A stretch of DNA of 64,000 bases, taken from Pseudomonas sp. L5B5. GTDB taxonomy: Bacteria > Pseudomonadota > Gammaproteobacteria > Pseudomonadales > Pseudomonadaceae. The stretch is from the NCBI RefSeq assembly GCF_020520285.1, contig NZ_CP084742.1, positions 4,588,001 to 4,652,000 on the forward strand. Direction: 5' to 3'. The translations under genes were made by a program, and so were the position numbers. The notes under the pieces are model-generated. The model had not been told where the DNA came from, did not search any database, and was given only the letters and a program-made list of their open reading frames with translations. Positions 9,579 through 18,854 of this stretch are shown piece after piece (the stretch's first letter is position 1; every line of letters begins with the position of its first letter).

Positions 9579-9584
9579 ATTATA
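9579..9584 (-). promoter_or_regulatory. Candidate -10 element of rlmI
   Basis: A perfect TATAAT on the minus strand, 27 bases upstream of the rlmI start codon. No convincing -35 hexamer is seen at 16-18 bases. Confidence 0.5.
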
Positions 9585-9712
9585 CCCCGTCCCGTGGATT
9601 CGGCGATGGCCATTGGACCTGCGGCTAAATGTGCAAGGTAAAGTTCCTGACGGTTTGCCCAACATTGCCGAGATAGGGGTTAGAATCGCCGCCTGACCCA
9701 GAGTGTGTACTT

Positions 9713-10579
9713 ATGTCCCAAGAGCTATCAGCCGAACAGATTCAACAGGCCCTGCAAGGCATCAGCGTGCCGCCCCAGCCGCAGATCATGGTGGATCTGC
9801 AGATGGAGCAGTACATGCCGGACCCTGACCTGGAGGTGATCGCCAAGCTGATATCCCAGGACCCGGGCCTGTCCGGCGCACTGCTGAAGATCGTCAATTC
9901 GCCCTATTACGGCCTGAGCAACAAGATCGCCTCGATCCAGCGCGCGGTTAACCTGCTGGGCAGCCGCTCGATCATCAACCTGATCAACGCGCAGTCGATC
10001 AAGGGCGAGATGAGCGATGAAACCATCGTCACCCTCAACCGTTTCTGGGATACCGCCCAGGACGTGGCCATGACCTGCCTGACCCTGGCCAAGCGCACCG
10101 GCTCGCAGGCCGTGGACGAAGCCTATGCGCTGGGGTTGTTCCACGATTGTGGCGTGCCGCTGATGCTCAAGCGTTTCCCCAACTACATGACGGTACTGGA
10201 AAAAGCCTACGGCAGTGCCGGCCCCGAGCAGCGGGTGGTGGACACCGAGAATCACGCCTTCAATACCAACCACGCGGTGGTGGGCTACTACACGGCCAAG
10301 TCCTGGCGCCTGCCGGAACACGTGACCAACGCCATCGCCAATCACCACAACGCCCTGGCAATCTTCAGCGACGAGTCCTCGCGCAACAGCCAGCTGAAGA
10401 ACCTGCTGGCGATCTTGAAGATGGCCGAACATATCTGCTCGTCCTATCGGGTGCTGGGCAACCAGGTCGAAGACCACGAGTGGAACAGCATCGGCCACCT
10501 GGTGCTCGATTATGTCGGCCTGTCGGACTACGACTTCGAGAACCTCAAGGAAACCGTGCGCGAGCTGGGCGCCCACTGA
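9713..10579 (+). CDS. HDOD-domain signalling protein
   Basis: 288 residues, essentially one HDOD domain. The N-terminal part reads [26 protein letters not shown]..., followed by [22 protein letters not shown], the hallmark HDOD segment, and a degenerate HD-type helical core ([11 protein letters not shown], with ANHHNAL later). HDOD proteins are usually non-hydrolytic relatives of HD phosphodiesterases with roles in regulation; the ligand is unknown. Its stop codon overlaps the mutM start (TGATG), so the two are translationally coupled. Confidence 0.88.
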   Translation: MSQELSAEQIQQALQGISVPPQPQIMVDLQMEQYMPDPDLEVIAKLISQDPGLSGALLKIVNSPYYGLSNKIASIQRAVNLLGSRSIINLINAQSIKGEMSDETIVTLNRFWDTAQDVAMTCLTLAKRTGSQAVDEAYALGLFHDCGVPLMLKRFPNYMTVLEKAYGSAGPEQRVVDTENHAFNTNHAVVGYYTAKSWRLPEHVTNAIANHHNALAIFSDESSRNSQLKNLLAILKMAEHICSSYRVLGNQVEDHEWNSIGHLVLDYVGLSDYDFENLKETVRELGAH

Positions 10580-11391
10580 TGCCTGAACTGCCCGAGGTCG
10601 AGACCACCCGGCGCGGGATCGCGCCGCACCTGGAGGGCCAGAAGGTCAGTCGGGTGATCGTTCGTGAACGGCGCCTGCGCTGGCCGATCCCCGAAGACCT
10701 GGATATCCGTCTGTCCGGGCAGCGTATCGTCCAGGTCGACCGCCGGGCCAAGTACCTGTTGATCAATGCCGAAGTCGGCACCCTGATCAGCCACCTGGGC
10801 ATGTCGGGCAACCTGCGGCTGGTGGAAGTCGGCCTGCCGGCGGCCAAGCATGAGCACGTGGATATCGAACTGGAGTCGGGGCTGGCCCTGCGCTATACCG
10901 ACCCGCGGCGCTTTGGCGCCATGCTCTGGAGCCTCGATCCCCTGGGCCACGAATTGCTGGCGCGGCTGGGGCCGGAGCCCTTGACCGATCTGTTCGACGG
11001 CGAGCGCCTGTTCCAGCTGTCCCGGGGGCGCTCGATGGCGGTCAAGCCATTCATCATGGACAACGCGGTGGTGGTGGGGGTGGGCAACATCTACGCCACC
11101 GAGGCGCTGTTCGCTGCGGGCATCGATCCGCGCCGCGAGGCCAAGGGCATTTCCCGAGCCCGCTACCTGAGGCTGGCGATCGAGATCAAGCGGATATTGG
11201 CCGCCGCCATCGAACGTGGCGGGACCACCTTGCGCGATTTCATCGGCGGGGATGGCCAGCCCGGCTACTTCCAGCAGGAGCTGTTCGTCTACGGACGGGG
11301 CACGGAGCACTGCAAGGTCTGTGGTACGGGATTGCGGGAGCTCAAGCTGGGCCAGCGTGCCAGCGTCTATTGCCCGCGCTGCCAGAGCTGA
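10579..11391 (+). CDS. mutM: Formamidopyrimidine-DNA glycosylase (Fpg/MutM)
   Basis: 270 residues, the usual length. The mature N-terminus [12 protein letters not shown] supplies the catalytic Pro2 and Glu3; Lys in the SGNLRL region and the C-terminal zinc finger [10 protein letters not shown]...YCPRCQS complete the enzyme. It removes 8-oxoguanine and formamidopyrimidines and nicks the strand by beta,delta-elimination. The ATG at 10579 is certain because the glycosylase needs Pro directly after Met. Coupled to the HDOD gene by a 1-base overlap. Confidence 0.97.
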   Translation: MPELPEVETTRRGIAPHLEGQKVSRVIVRERRLRWPIPEDLDIRLSGQRIVQVDRRAKYLLINAEVGTLISHLGMSGNLRLVEVGLPAAKHEHVDIELESGLALRYTDPRRFGAMLWSLDPLGHELLARLGPEPLTDLFDGERLFQLSRGRSMAVKPFIMDNAVVVGVGNIYATEALFAAGIDPRREAKGISRARYLRLAIEIKRILAAAIERGGTTLRDFIGGDGQPGYFQQELFVYGRGTEHCKVCGTGLRELKLGQRASVYCPRCQS

Positions 11392-11439
11392 TCCTGGCGT
11401 CACTGGCGCTCAGCCAATCCTCGTAAATCCGCAGTCACA

Positions 11440-11456
11440 GGGGCCGCCATGGCCCC
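11440..11456. terminator. Hairpin between convergent mutM and ferredoxin genes
   Basis: GGGGCC (11440-11445) and GGCCCC (11451-11456) form a short GC stem between the two stop codons. No T-run follows, so this is only a possible terminator. Confidence 0.35.
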
Positions 11457-11464
11457 AGGCAGGC

Positions 11465-12430
<966 letters not shown>

Positions 12431-12446
12431 TCAATCCCGAGCTTCT

Positions 12447-14042
12447 TCACGCTGTTTTCAAGCGTTGCGCCAGGGCCGTGGCCAACTGCGCGGTCAGGCC
12501 GTACACCGACAGCTGCGGGTTGGCGCCGATACTGGTGGGGAACAGCGAGCCATCGTGGATCGAAAGGTTATGCAACTGGTGGTGGCGCCCCAGGCTGTCG
12601 GCCACGGCGAACTTGGGGTCCTGGCCCATGGCGCAGCCGCCCATCACGTGGGCGCTGCCCAGGCGAGTGCGGTACAGCGCGAGGTCCAGGCCGTCGATCT
12701 GGGCGCGAACCTCGGCCAGGGTCTTGGCGAACCGGGCGTCGCTGTGCAACGGCTTGACCGCCTTGGCGCCACCGGCGAACTGGATTTCCGCCATGCTGTG
12801 GAAGGCCCGGCGCAGACCGTCCCAGGCGTAGGGCGAGACTTGATAGTCGAGCACCGGGCTGCCGTCGCCGCGCAGTTCGACGTTGCCGCCGGTGCTGTCG
12901 GGATGGAAGCCGTCCCGCAGCAGCGCGAGCATGGCATGGGTGTGGGGCAACTGTTCCATGGACAGGCCGCTCTGGGGTCCGAAACCACCCAGCAGGGTGC
13001 TGGCCAGGGCCGGTTGCAGCGGTGGCACCTCGAGTTTGTAGGCCATCTTGCCGGTGGTGCCGTCCTGCCATTGGAAATGGTCGGAATAGATCGACTGCGG
13101 TGCCCCGTAGAAGGGGTTGATCACCTCGTCGAACTGCCCGGCGGAGAAGTTCACCAAGTGCAGGAAGGTGCGCTTGCCCAGGCGCGAATGCGGGTCCGGC
13201 GCATCGGAGCGCAACAGCAGGGCCGGGCTATTGATGCCGCCGCCGGCCAGTACATAGTGCCTGGCCTTGACCGTGATGGTGCGGCCGGTGGGCACCACGC
13301 AGCGCTCATCGAGGGCCAGGCACTGCAGGCTGGTGATCTTGTCGCCGCTCAGTTGCAGGCGTTCGGCCCGGGCCAGGTACAGCAGCTCGCCGCCTTTCTC
13401 CAGAGTTGCCGGAATGGTGGTCACCAGCATCGACTGCTTGGCATTGGTCGGGCAGCCGAGGCCGCAGTAACCCAGGTTCCAGCAGCCGCGCACGTTGCGC
13501 GGGATCACGTGCCAGCTGTAGCCCAGGGCTTCGCAGCCCTTGCGGATCACGTCGTTGTTGGCGTTGGGTGGCATGACCCAGGGCGCAACGCCCAGGCGCT
13601 GCTCCATTTTCTCGAACCAGGGGGCCATCTCGGCCGAGCTGTGGCCCACCACACCATGCTCCCGGGCCCAGTGCTCGAGGGTTGGGTCGGGGGTGCGAAA
13701 GCTCGATGTCCAGTTGATCAGGGTGGTGCCGCCCACGGCGCGGCCCTGGAGGATGGTGATGGCGCCGTCCTTGCTCATGCGCCCGATGCCTTCCTGGTAA
13801 AGGCTGGTGTAGGCCTGGTCTTCGAGCATCTTGAAATCGTCGCTGGTCTTGAGCGGGCCTTCTTCGATCAGCAGCACCTTGTAGCCCGCAGCACTGAGGA
13901 TCTCGGCAGTGGTGCCGCCTCCGGCGCCACTGCCGACGATGGCAACGTCGGCTTCCAGGGTCAGGTCCTGGTCCAGTTGCGAGCCGTTGTAGGTTTTCCA
14001 GCCACGAGTCAGGCCTTCGCGAAACAGATCAGGTACAGGCAT
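12447..14042 (-). CDS. laoA: GMC-family long-chain alcohol dehydrogenase (LaoA-like)
   Basis: 531 residues. The FAD-binding motif is DVAIVGSGAGGGTTAEILSAAG near residue 32, and the GMC signature GRAVGGTTLINW follows. The C-terminal region LGSAHVMGGCAMGQDPKFAV contains the His expected for the GMC active site. The neighbours (TAT-leader protein, coniferyl-type aldehyde dehydrogenase, divergent TetR) match the P. aeruginosa lao cluster (PA0364-PA0367), whose LaoA oxidises long-chain primary alcohols arising from alkane or alkyl sulfate breakdown. The start MPVPDLFREGL is chosen over an ATG 42 bases upstream because that prefix overlaps repeat-like DNA. Confidence 0.85.
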   Translation of the reverse strand: MPVPDLFREGLTRGWKTYNGSQLDQDLTLEADVAIVGSGAGGGTTAEILSAAGYKVLLIEEGPLKTSDDFKMLEDQAYTSLYQEGIGRMSKDGAITILQGRAVGGTTLINWTSSFRTPDPTLEHWAREHGVVGHSSAEMAPWFEKMEQRLGVAPWVMPPNANNDVIRKGCEALGYSWHVIPRNVRGCWNLGYCGLGCPTNAKQSMLVTTIPATLEKGGELLYLARAERLQLSGDKITSLQCLALDERCVVPTGRTITVKARHYVLAGGGINSPALLLRSDAPDPHSRLGKRTFLHLVNFSAGQFDEVINPFYGAPQSIYSDHFQWQDGTTGKMAYKLEVPPLQPALASTLLGGFGPQSGLSMEQLPHTHAMLALLRDGFHPDSTGGNVELRGDGSPVLDYQVSPYAWDGLRRAFHSMAEIQFAGGAKAVKPLHSDARFAKTLAEVRAQIDGLDLALYRTRLGSAHVMGGCAMGQDPKFAVADSLGRHHQLHNLSIHDGSLFPTSIGANPQLSVYGLTAQLATALAQRLKTA

Positions 14043-14084
14043 ATCGGGTGCTCTCTTATTATTGATGGCTCGGCGCGCATCCAC

Positions 14085-14208
14085 TGTAGGCGCTGCTCAG
14101 CCTGCGAAGCTGCGAAAAGGCCCGCAGGGCCTTGCTTGACGATCTGCAGCCGAACCCCCAGTGCCCCGCGAGCGTCCCGCTCGTTCGCAGCCTGTGGCGG
14201 CGGCTACA
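14085..14208. repeat. REP-doublet (REPIN)-like structure between laoA and laoB
   Basis: The left end begins TGTAGGCGCTGCTCAGCCTG and the right end, read on the minus strand, begins TGTAGCCGCCGCCACAGGCT. The ends are imperfectly complementary, and further GC-rich hairpins lie inside (for example CGAGCG/CGCTCG). The GCAGCCTG core is shared with the structure at 41434-41509. It fits the intergenic REP family of Pseudomonas and separates laoA from laoB. Confidence 0.6.
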
Positions 14209-14216
14209 AAGGCCGA

Positions 14217-14762
14217 TCAGACCTTGGGCGGCCCGGGGTAACCGCAATGGGCCCAGGATTCGGGCCGGGTGTACCAGGCCATCATCACCAGTTGCAGCAA
14301 TGACGCATGCCCCATGCGCAGCAGGGCCAGGAAGCTGTTTTCCCAGCGGCTGAGGAAGTTGCGGATGTCATCCGCGCTGGCGTTTTCCCAACTGCCCCAG
14401 ATCCCCGTCAGCGGGCCACGGGTAACCGCCATGCCCAGCACATCGAACAATTGCTGGGTGAGTTTGAACATCTCGGTCGACAGGTGATTGAGGGCGTTGT
14501 CCAGGTTTCCCAGGGTGCCCTCGATGGCGGCGGGCATCCTGTCCGCGGCCACGGCACCTTCGAGCATCACCGGAATCAGCGCCCGCAGGAACGGCAGGTC
14601 ATTGCTGCGCAGCATGGTGAAGCCGCTCGCAGGCGTGCTGGCGGAGCAGCCGCTGAGGCTGGCGCCAAGACCGGCGGTGGCCAGGAAGGCGCTGGCGCAC
14701 AAACCGATTTTCAGCAGGCCGCGCCGCGACAGCGCGGGTGTTTCAGACAGGCTAGGGGTCAT
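14217..14762 (-). CDS. laoB: Twin-arginine signal protein, LaoB-like partner of LaoA
   Basis: 181 residues. The N-terminus has SRRGLLKIGLCASAFLATAGLG, a Tat-type signal with the RR pair at about residues 13-14, followed by SGCSAS, which could also be a lipobox. The rest is a small helical domain without recognised catalytic residues. Position between a GMC oxidoreductase and an aldehyde dehydrogenase matches LaoB of P. aeruginosa (PA0365), described as a membrane-associated component. It may help place or mature LaoA or link it to the respiratory chain; this is inferred from context. Confidence 0.75.
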   Translation of the reverse strand: MTPSLSETPALSRRGLLKIGLCASAFLATAGLGASLSGCSASTPASGFTMLRSNDLPFLRALIPVMLEGAVAADRMPAAIEGTLGNLDNALNHLSTEMFKLTQQLFDVLGMAVTRGPLTGIWGSWENASADDIRNFLSRWENSFLALLRMGHASLLQLVMMAWYTRPESWAHCGYPGPPKV

Positions 14763-14788
14763 TGTTGTTATTACCCGCGATCTGTTGG

Positions 14789-16219
14789 TTAACGAATGAA
14801 CAGCTTCTGGATCAGTTTCTGGATCGATGTGCCATAGGGCGGATAGATCAGGCGGGCAGCGTTGAACCGCTGCTTGATGAACACCCCCTTGGCCTTGCTG
14901 AAGGTCAGGAAACCTTCATGGCCGTGATAGTGGCCCATGCCTGAAGGCCCGATGCCACCGAAAGGCAGGTCGTCCTGGGCCACATGCAACAAGGTGTCGT
15001 TCATGCAGGCGCCGCCGGAGTGGGTCTCGTTGAGTACCCGTTGTTGCTCGGCCTTGTCGTAACCGAAGTAGTACAGGGCCAGGGGACGAGGTCGCTCGCA
15101 GACATAGGCCAGGGCTTGGTCGAGGGTCTTGTAGGGCACGATCGGCAGGATCGGGCCGAAGATCTCGTCCTGCATCACCGTCATGTCATCGCTGACGTTG
15201 AGCAGCAGGCTGTGGGGCAGGCGCCGCTCCTGGCCCTGGTCGAACAGGGGCACCAGCTCCGCGCCCTTGCTGGTGGCATCGCTCAGGTAGCCATTGAGCC
15301 GAGACAGCTGGCGCTGGTTGATGATCGCGGTGTAGTCGGGGTTGTCCGCCAGGGTGGGGAAGAAACCGCGTACCACCTGGCGATAGGCCTCGACGAAGGC
15401 GCCCACGCGTTCCTCGGGCACCAGTACGTAGTCCGGGGCGACGCAGGTCTGGCCGGCGTTCATGGTCTTGCCAAAGGCGATGCGCTCGGCGGCGTCCTTG
15501 AGTGGCACGGTCTGCGACACGATGGCGGGGGACTTGCCACCCAGTTCCAGGGTCACCGGGGTCAGGTTCTCTGCGGCGGCACGCATCACGTGCTTGCCGA
15601 TGCTGGTGGCGCCGGTGAACAGCAGGTGGTCGAAGCGAAGCCTGGAGAAGGCCATGCCTACCTCCGCCTCCCCCAGGACCACACAGACCAGGTCTTCGGG
15701 GAAGATTCGCGCCAGCAGTTGCTTGAGCAACTGGCCAGTGGCGGGAGTCGACTCGCTGAGCTTGAGCATGACCCGGTTGCCGGCCGCCAGGGCACCGGTC
15801 AGCGGGCCCATGCACAGGAACAGTGGGTAGTTCCAGGGCACGATGATGCCCACCACCCCCAGCGGCTGGTAGACCACCTTGGCCGAGGCGGGCTGGAAGG
15901 CCATGCCGACGGCGCGGCGGGACGGTTTCATCCAGCGCTTGAGGTGTTTGCGGGCATAGTGGATGCCATGCAGGCTGGGCATGATCTCCGCGAGCAGGGT
16001 TTCATCGGCGCTGCGGTTGCTGAAATCCTGGCTGATGGCATCGATCAGCGCCTGGCGTTCGGTGGTGAGCACATCCTGCAACGCCTTGAGCCATTGATCG
16101 CGCTGGGCGGCAGGGGGCATCGGATGGGCGGCATAGGCCCGGCGCTGAGCTTCGAACAGCTCGAGCAACCCGTCCTGTTGCTGAAGGGAATCCTGTAGGT
16201 AAGCGATCTCGGCAGACAT
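14789..16219 (-). CDS. laoC: Coniferyl-aldehyde-type NAD(P)-dependent aldehyde dehydrogenase (LaoC-like)
   Basis: 476 residues of the short ALDH class (CalB/ALDH3-like). Motifs visible are GVVGIIVPWNYPLFL, the catalytic Glu segment LELGGKSPAIV and the Cys nucleophile in NAGQTCVAPDYVL. The hydrophobic, basic C-terminus (ARLIYPPYGTSIQKLIQKLFIR) is like the membrane-associated tails of fatty-aldehyde dehydrogenases. In the lao cluster this enzyme would oxidise the long-chain aldehyde made by LaoA to the fatty acid. The gene ends 26 bases before laoB and is divergent from the TetR gene. Confidence 0.87.
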   Translation of the reverse strand: MSAEIAYLQDSLQQQDGLLELFEAQRRAYAAHPMPPAAQRDQWLKALQDVLTTERQALIDAISQDFSNRSADETLLAEIMPSLHGIHYARKHLKRWMKPSRRAVGMAFQPASAKVVYQPLGVVGIIVPWNYPLFLCMGPLTGALAAGNRVMLKLSESTPATGQLLKQLLARIFPEDLVCVVLGEAEVGMAFSRLRFDHLLFTGATSIGKHVMRAAAENLTPVTLELGGKSPAIVSQTVPLKDAAERIAFGKTMNAGQTCVAPDYVLVPEERVGAFVEAYRQVVRGFFPTLADNPDYTAIINQRQLSRLNGYLSDATSKGAELVPLFDQGQERRLPHSLLLNVSDDMTVMQDEIFGPILPIVPYKTLDQALAYVCERPRPLALYYFGYDKAEQQRVLNETHSGGACMNDTLLHVAQDDLPFGGIGPSGMGHYHGHEGFLTFSKAKGVFIKQRFNAARLIYPPYGTSIQKLIQKLFIR

Positions 16220-16253
16220 GACCGGGCTCCGGTTTGTATGGGGTGGCTAGTTT

Positions 16254-16273
16254 TTTAGAGCTTATGCTCTAAA
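16254..16273. promoter_or_regulatory. Perfect palindrome, probable LaoR operator
   Basis: TTTAGAGC (16254-16261), spacer TTAT, and GCTCTAAA (16266-16273) form a perfect 8-base inverted repeat in the short gap between the divergent laoC and TetR genes. Size and symmetry suit a TetR dimer that represses both directions. Confidence 0.65.
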
Positions 16274-16364
16274 TTGTCAATTACCATCCCGTGCCGGTCG
16301 CGATTTATCCTCAAGGGGATAGATCGTAAAATGCATCCAGTCTTTCGAATTAAAGCCCAAAGCC

Positions 16365-17036
16365 ATGGCCCCACGTATAAAAACCCGCGAGCGCATCGTT
16401 CAGTTCAGCCTCGAGCTCTTCAACCAGCAGGGCGAACGCAACGTCAGCACCAACCATATTGCGGCGCATATGGAGATATCTCCGGGCAACCTGTATTACC
16501 ACTTCCCCAACAAGCAGGCGATCATCGCCGTGCTCTTCGCCGAGTACGAAAGCCTGGTGGACAGTTTCCTGCGCCCGCCCTCCGGGCGTGCCGTCACCGT
16601 CGAGGACAAGCGCTACTACCTGCAGGCGCTGCTGGCGGCCATGTGGCGCTACCGTTTCCTGCACCGCGACCTGGAACACCTGCTGGACAGCGATTGCGAT
16701 CTCGCAGCGCGCTATCGGCGTTTCTCCCAGCGTTGCCTGATCCAGGGCATGGCCATCTACGGGCGTTTCGTCGATGCGGGGATCATTGCCATGGACAAGG
16801 TGCAGATCGAGTCACTGACCCTCAATGCCTGGATCATCCTCACGTCCTGGGTGCGTTTTCTGTGCACCACTCGTGAGAACTCCACTCACTTGAGCGAAGA
16901 AGCGATCAAGCGTGGCGTCTACCAGGTGCTGGTGCTGGAAGCCGGGTTTGTCACCGATCAGGCGCGGGATGCCGTCAACGGCCTGTTCGAGGAGTTTTAC
17001 GTGCCCCTGGCCCAAGCCCTGGAAGAAGTGCAGTAG
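16365..17036 (+). CDS. laoR: TetR-family transcriptional regulator (LaoR-like)
   Basis: 223 residues. The N-terminal helix-turn-helix is typical of TetR proteins: TRERIVQFSLELFNQQGERNVSTNHIAAHMEISPGNLYYHFPNKQAI (about residues 5-51). The C-terminal region is a helical ligand-binding domain. Divergent from laoCBA with a perfect palindrome between, it is probably the cluster repressor relieved by a long-chain alcohol, aldehyde or acyl derivative. Family assignment is sure; the effector is inferred from the P. aeruginosa cluster. Confidence 0.87.
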   Translation: MAPRIKTRERIVQFSLELFNQQGERNVSTNHIAAHMEISPGNLYYHFPNKQAIIAVLFAEYESLVDSFLRPPSGRAVTVEDKRYYLQALLAAMWRYRFLHRDLEHLLDSDCDLAARYRRFSQRCLIQGMAIYGRFVDAGIIAMDKVQIESLTLNAWIILTSWVRFLCTTRENSTHLSEEAIKRGVYQVLVLEAGFVTDQARDAVNGLFEEFYVPLAQALEEVQ

Positions 17037-17071
17037 GATCAACCTTCGACACTCATTCACAGGAGCCTGCT

Positions 17072-17926
17072 ATGCCCGTTGCGCAATTGATCAGCCCGCT
17101 TGCCCTGGACCAGAAGCGACAACAGCCCGGCCTGGTCATTCTGGATTGTCGCTTTGCCCTGGAAGACCCGGACTACGGGCAGCGCAGCTATGCCGAGGGG
17201 CATCTGGCGGGGGCGCACTTCGCTGACCTGAACCGGGATTTGAGCGCGCCTGTGGTCAAGGGCGTGACGGGCCGGCATCCGCTGCCGGACCCCGTCCGGC
17301 TGGTGGAGCGCTTGCAGGCCTGGGGGATCGATAACGACAGCGACATCGTGCTGTACGACGATGGTCCCGGTGCCTTCGCCGCTCGGGCGTGGTGGTTGCT
17401 GGCCTGGCTGGGCAAGCGCGACGGCGTGTTCATCCTCGACGGTGGTCTCAAGGCCTGGCACGCCGCAGGCCTGCCGCTGAGCCTGGACCCGCCACCTGCG
17501 GTCGCGGGGCACTTCAGTGGTGAACCGGATTCACAGCTGTTGCTGGATGCCGAGCAGTTGCGCAAACGCCTGGGCCGGACGGACATGACCTTGCTGGATG
17601 CCCGCGGCCTGCCGCGCTTTCGTGGCGAAGTGGAACCCATCGATCCGGTGGCCGGGCATATTCCCGGGGCACAATGCGCGGCATTCACCGACAACCTGGG
17701 GGAGGACGGATGTTTCCTTCCAGTCGATCGGCTCAGGCAGCGTTTTGCGGAAAAACTGGCCGGGCGTTCCCCGGAGCAACTGGTGGCCTATTGCGGTTCC
17801 GGCGTCACCGCCTGCCACAACCTGTTTGCCCTGTGCCTGGCCGGTTATCCCCTGGCGCGCCTGTATGCCGGCTCGTGGAGCGAATGGATCACCGACGCCC
17901 AGCGGCCTGTCGCCACTGGCGATTGA
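17072..17926 (+). CDS. Tandem rhodanese sulfurtransferase
   Basis: 284 residues with two rhodanese-homology domains. The N-terminal one is inactive (LYDDGPGAFAARAWW, no Cys); the C-terminal one carries the loop AYCGSGVTACHN with the persulfide-forming Cys. The CGSGVTA loop is that of 3-mercaptopyruvate sulfurtransferases, while thiosulfate sulfurtransferases usually have a charged residue in the loop, so mercaptopyruvate is the likelier donor. An AGGAG ribosome site lies 7 bases before the ATG. It starts 35 bases after laoR, so read-through is possible. Confidence 0.88.
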   Translation: MPVAQLISPLALDQKRQQPGLVILDCRFALEDPDYGQRSYAEGHLAGAHFADLNRDLSAPVVKGVTGRHPLPDPVRLVERLQAWGIDNDSDIVLYDDGPGAFAARAWWLLAWLGKRDGVFILDGGLKAWHAAGLPLSLDPPPAVAGHFSGEPDSQLLLDAEQLRKRLGRTDMTLLDARGLPRFRGEVEPIDPVAGHIPGAQCAAFTDNLGEDGCFLPVDRLRQRFAEKLAGRSPEQLVAYCGSGVTACHNLFALCLAGYPLARLYAGSWSEWITDAQRPVATGD

Positions 17927-17949
17927 TTGCCTTCATCCTTGGCACCTGT

Positions 17950-18012
17950 GGAGCCAGGCGGGCTCCTTCGCCGGCAAACGGCTTGCGTGGCGGTAGGCGC
18001 GAACCTGTTCGC
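17950..18012. repeat. Cluster of short hairpins between convergent genes
   Basis: GGAGCC (17950-17955) pairs with GGCTCC (17961-17966), and GCGAAC (17999-18004) pairs with GTTCGC (18007-18012), between the stops of the sulfurtransferase and the AraC regulator. They may act as terminators or be a worn REP element; no T-run is present. Confidence 0.4.
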
Positions 18013-18026
18013 AAGAGCCGCGCCGC

Positions 18027-18854
18027 CTACACCACGGCGCTGCGATAAGCCGCCGGTGCTACCCCATACACCTGCTTGAATTGCCGGCTGAGGTGACTCT
18101 GGTCGGCAAACCCCAGCTGCGTCGCCACCTCGAGCGGCAGGCAGCCGTCGCGCAGCAGGGCGCGGGCCTTGGCGATGCGCTGTTGCATCAACCAGGTATG
18201 GGGCGGGATGCCGGTTGCCCGGCGAAATACCCGAGCGAAATGGAACGGCGACAGGTTCACTGCCGTCGCCAATTCTTCCAGTGACGGCGGCGCTGCCAGT
18301 TGCGAGCGCAGCAGCTCCTTGGCCTGGACAATGGCCCGATGTTCCTGCCCGGGCTCACCCGGTGCCCGGACCCCGGCGTGCCGCTGCAACAGCAACAGCA
18401 GCATTTCCCGCCATTGGGTCTGTTGTTGCAGGGCCGTGGCCGGGCTTTCCAGCAGGTGATGCAGGCGGGCAAAACCCTGTACCAGGTCCGGATCGCGGTA
18501 CAGGGTTGCGCCAAAGGCCGGCAGGCTGCCGCTGGGCAGTTCCAGTTCATCCAGCAGGCCGATTATCTGCTGGTTCTCCGGGTAGAAGGCCCGATAGAGC
18601 CAGCCGTCCTCGACGCCCTTGGCGCCGGTATGCAGCTCGTCCGGATTGATCAGCACCAGCGTGCCACTGCCCGCCAGGTGTTCGGCCCCGCGATAGCGGT
18701 AGCGCTGGGCACCGGCCATGATCATGCCGATCACGAAACCATCATGCACATGGGGCACGAAGCGGTGTTCGATGTAGCGCGCGGCCAGCAGTTCGACGCC
18801 GCTCAGGGGGGCGGTCTGCCAGAAACGGATCGACTCCCGGGTGGACTTATCCAT
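18027..18854 (-). CDS. AraC-family transcriptional regulator with cupin sensor
   Basis: 275 residues. An N-terminal cupin-like AraC sensing domain (HRFVPHVHDGFVIGMIMAG...GSGTLVLINPDELHTG) is followed by two C-terminal helix-turn-helix motifs (SLEELATAVNLSPFHFARVFRRATG and LPLEVATQLGFADQSHLSRQFKQVYG). The start MDKSTRESIRFW is chosen because it opens the cupin domain; it lies 8 bases inside the end of the upstream yheT-like gene, suggesting co-transcription. The target is not evident; members of this class often control adjacent transporters, but none is here. Confidence 0.83.
   Translation of the reverse strand: MDKSTRESIRFWQTAPLSGVELLAARYIEHRFVPHVHDGFVIGMIMAGAQRYRYRGAEHLAGSGTLVLINPDELHTGAKGVEDGWLYRAFYPENQQIIGLLDELELPSGSLPAFGATLYRDPDLVQGFARLHHLLESPATALQQQTQWREMLLLLLQRHAGVRAPGEPGQEHRAIVQAKELLRSQLAAPPSLEELATAVNLSPFHFARVFRRATGIPPHTWLMQQRIAKARALLRDGCLPLEVATQLGFADQSHLSRQFKQVYGVAPAAYRSAVV

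Noticed and set aside
12447..17036. lao cluster as a possible lignin-aldehyde (coniferyl) degradation operon
   Set aside because: Although the aldehyde dehydrogenase is of coniferyl type, gene order with GMC oxidase, Tat protein and TetR matches the long-chain alcohol system better.
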